DNA of 64,000 nt from Nisaea sediminum (GTDB taxonomy: Bacteria; Pseudomonadota; Alphaproteobacteria; Thalassobaculales; Thalassobaculaceae): positions 124,001 through 188,000 of the forward strand of contig NZ_JACZCQ010000010.1 of assembly GCF_014904705.1 (NCBI RefSeq). The letters run 5' to 3'. A model generated the notes under the pieces. It searched no databases and had not been told where the DNA came from. It was given only the letters and a program-made list of their open reading frames with translations. Shown here piece after piece: positions 63,859 through 64,000 of this stretch. The position numbers and the translations under genes are program-made. Position 1 is the first letter of the stretch; each line of letters begins with the position of its first letter.

Positions 63859-64000
63859 TTACGCAGCCGCATCCGAGAGCGCGGCGAAGCGCTCGAGATG
63901 ATGATCGGTATCGCCGAATAGGTGATCGATCATCACCAGCCGTTTCGCATAGTGCGCGACCGGCACTTCCCAGGTCATGCCGATACCGCCATGGAGCTGG
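63859..64000 (-). CDS. Acyl-CoA dehydrogenase, C-terminal end (partial)
   Basis: The reverse strand reads QLHGGIGMTWEVPVAHY followed by AKRLVMIDHLFGDTDHHL and a stop at 63859-63861. QLHGGIGMTWE is the conserved last-domain motif of acyl-CoA dehydrogenases (the helix that closes over the FAD of the partner subunit). About 46 residues are visible; the rest lies beyond the window. It converges on queF across repeat copy 5. Substrate not determinable. Confidence 0.85.
   Translation of the reverse strand, partial: QLHGGIGMTWEVPVAHYAKRLVMIDHLFGDTDHHLERFAALSDAAA

Overview
The window looks like chromosomal DNA of a GC-rich alphaproteobacterium. I infer a Rhodospirillales-type, probably marine lineage from the hemC-hemD-mitofilin-hemY block, the fused three-part indolepyruvate:ferredoxin oxidoreductase, the MoxR/DUF58/DUF4159 operon and the many LIV-type transport and acyl-CoA functions. 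I cannot name the genus. I saw no rRNA, tRNA, CRISPR array or prophage. All function calls are read from motifs and family resemblance; no search was run.

Layout. 0.1-4.7 kb: a four-gene branched-chain amino acid type ABC transporter (binding protein, fused LivH-LivM permease, LivG, LivF). 4.7-9.4 kb, minus strand: a P2-type cation ATPase, an orphan sensor histidine kinase and a small periplasmic protein. 9.6-17.3 kb: LysE exporter, 3-hydroxy-D-aspartate/D-threonine aldolase-like enzyme, LysR regulator, cysteine-synthase-like enzyme, DNA glycosylase, a beta-hydroxyacid dehydrogenase/aldehyde dehydrogenase pair, and cytochrome b561. 17.3-19.1 kb: one AT-rich gene for a large membrane protein, very unlike its surroundings. 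19.1-25.9 kb, minus: MoxR ATPase, DUF58, BatA/DUF4159 and a second large membrane protein. 26.0-29.2 kb: DUF1285, NUDIX CoA pyrophosphatase, CCA-adding enzyme and a hydratase. 29.2-36.6 kb, minus: heme biosynthesis (hemC, hemD, mitofilin-like, hemY, hemF) with two unknown genes. 36.6-39.1 kb: tsaD, gpsA, EVE protein. 39.2-44.7 kb: AAC(6')-like acetyltransferase, DUF2306 protein, a lone phnM, lipid-A/glycosyltransferase genes and a TPR protein. 44.7-47.7 kb: LysR/wrbA pair and UDP-glucuronate epimerase. 48.0-52.3 kb: indolepyruvate oxidoreductase and DUF3750 protein. 52.3-57.4 kb: an IS30 remnant, HAD phosphatase, class II aldolase, a LysR/gamma-butyrobetaine dioxygenase pair and an AraC regulator. 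57.8-63.2 kb: two tandem paralogous RTX proteins with an N-terminal DUF4347-like domain. 63.3-64.0 kb: queF and the C-terminal end of an acyl-CoA dehydrogenase that runs off the window.

Cross-cutting features. Five copies of an approximately 80-bp double-hairpin inverted repeat (CGTCATCCC...GGGATGACG) sit between genes at four places; one copy is cut short just before the IS30 fragment. Three LysR genes each have a palindrome in their divergent promoter region. The most unusual items are the tandem DUF4347-RTX proteins with a conserved His/Cys pair, the AT-rich membrane protein, and two near-identical CtrA-like boxes 49 nt upstream of the start codons of two unrelated unknown genes.
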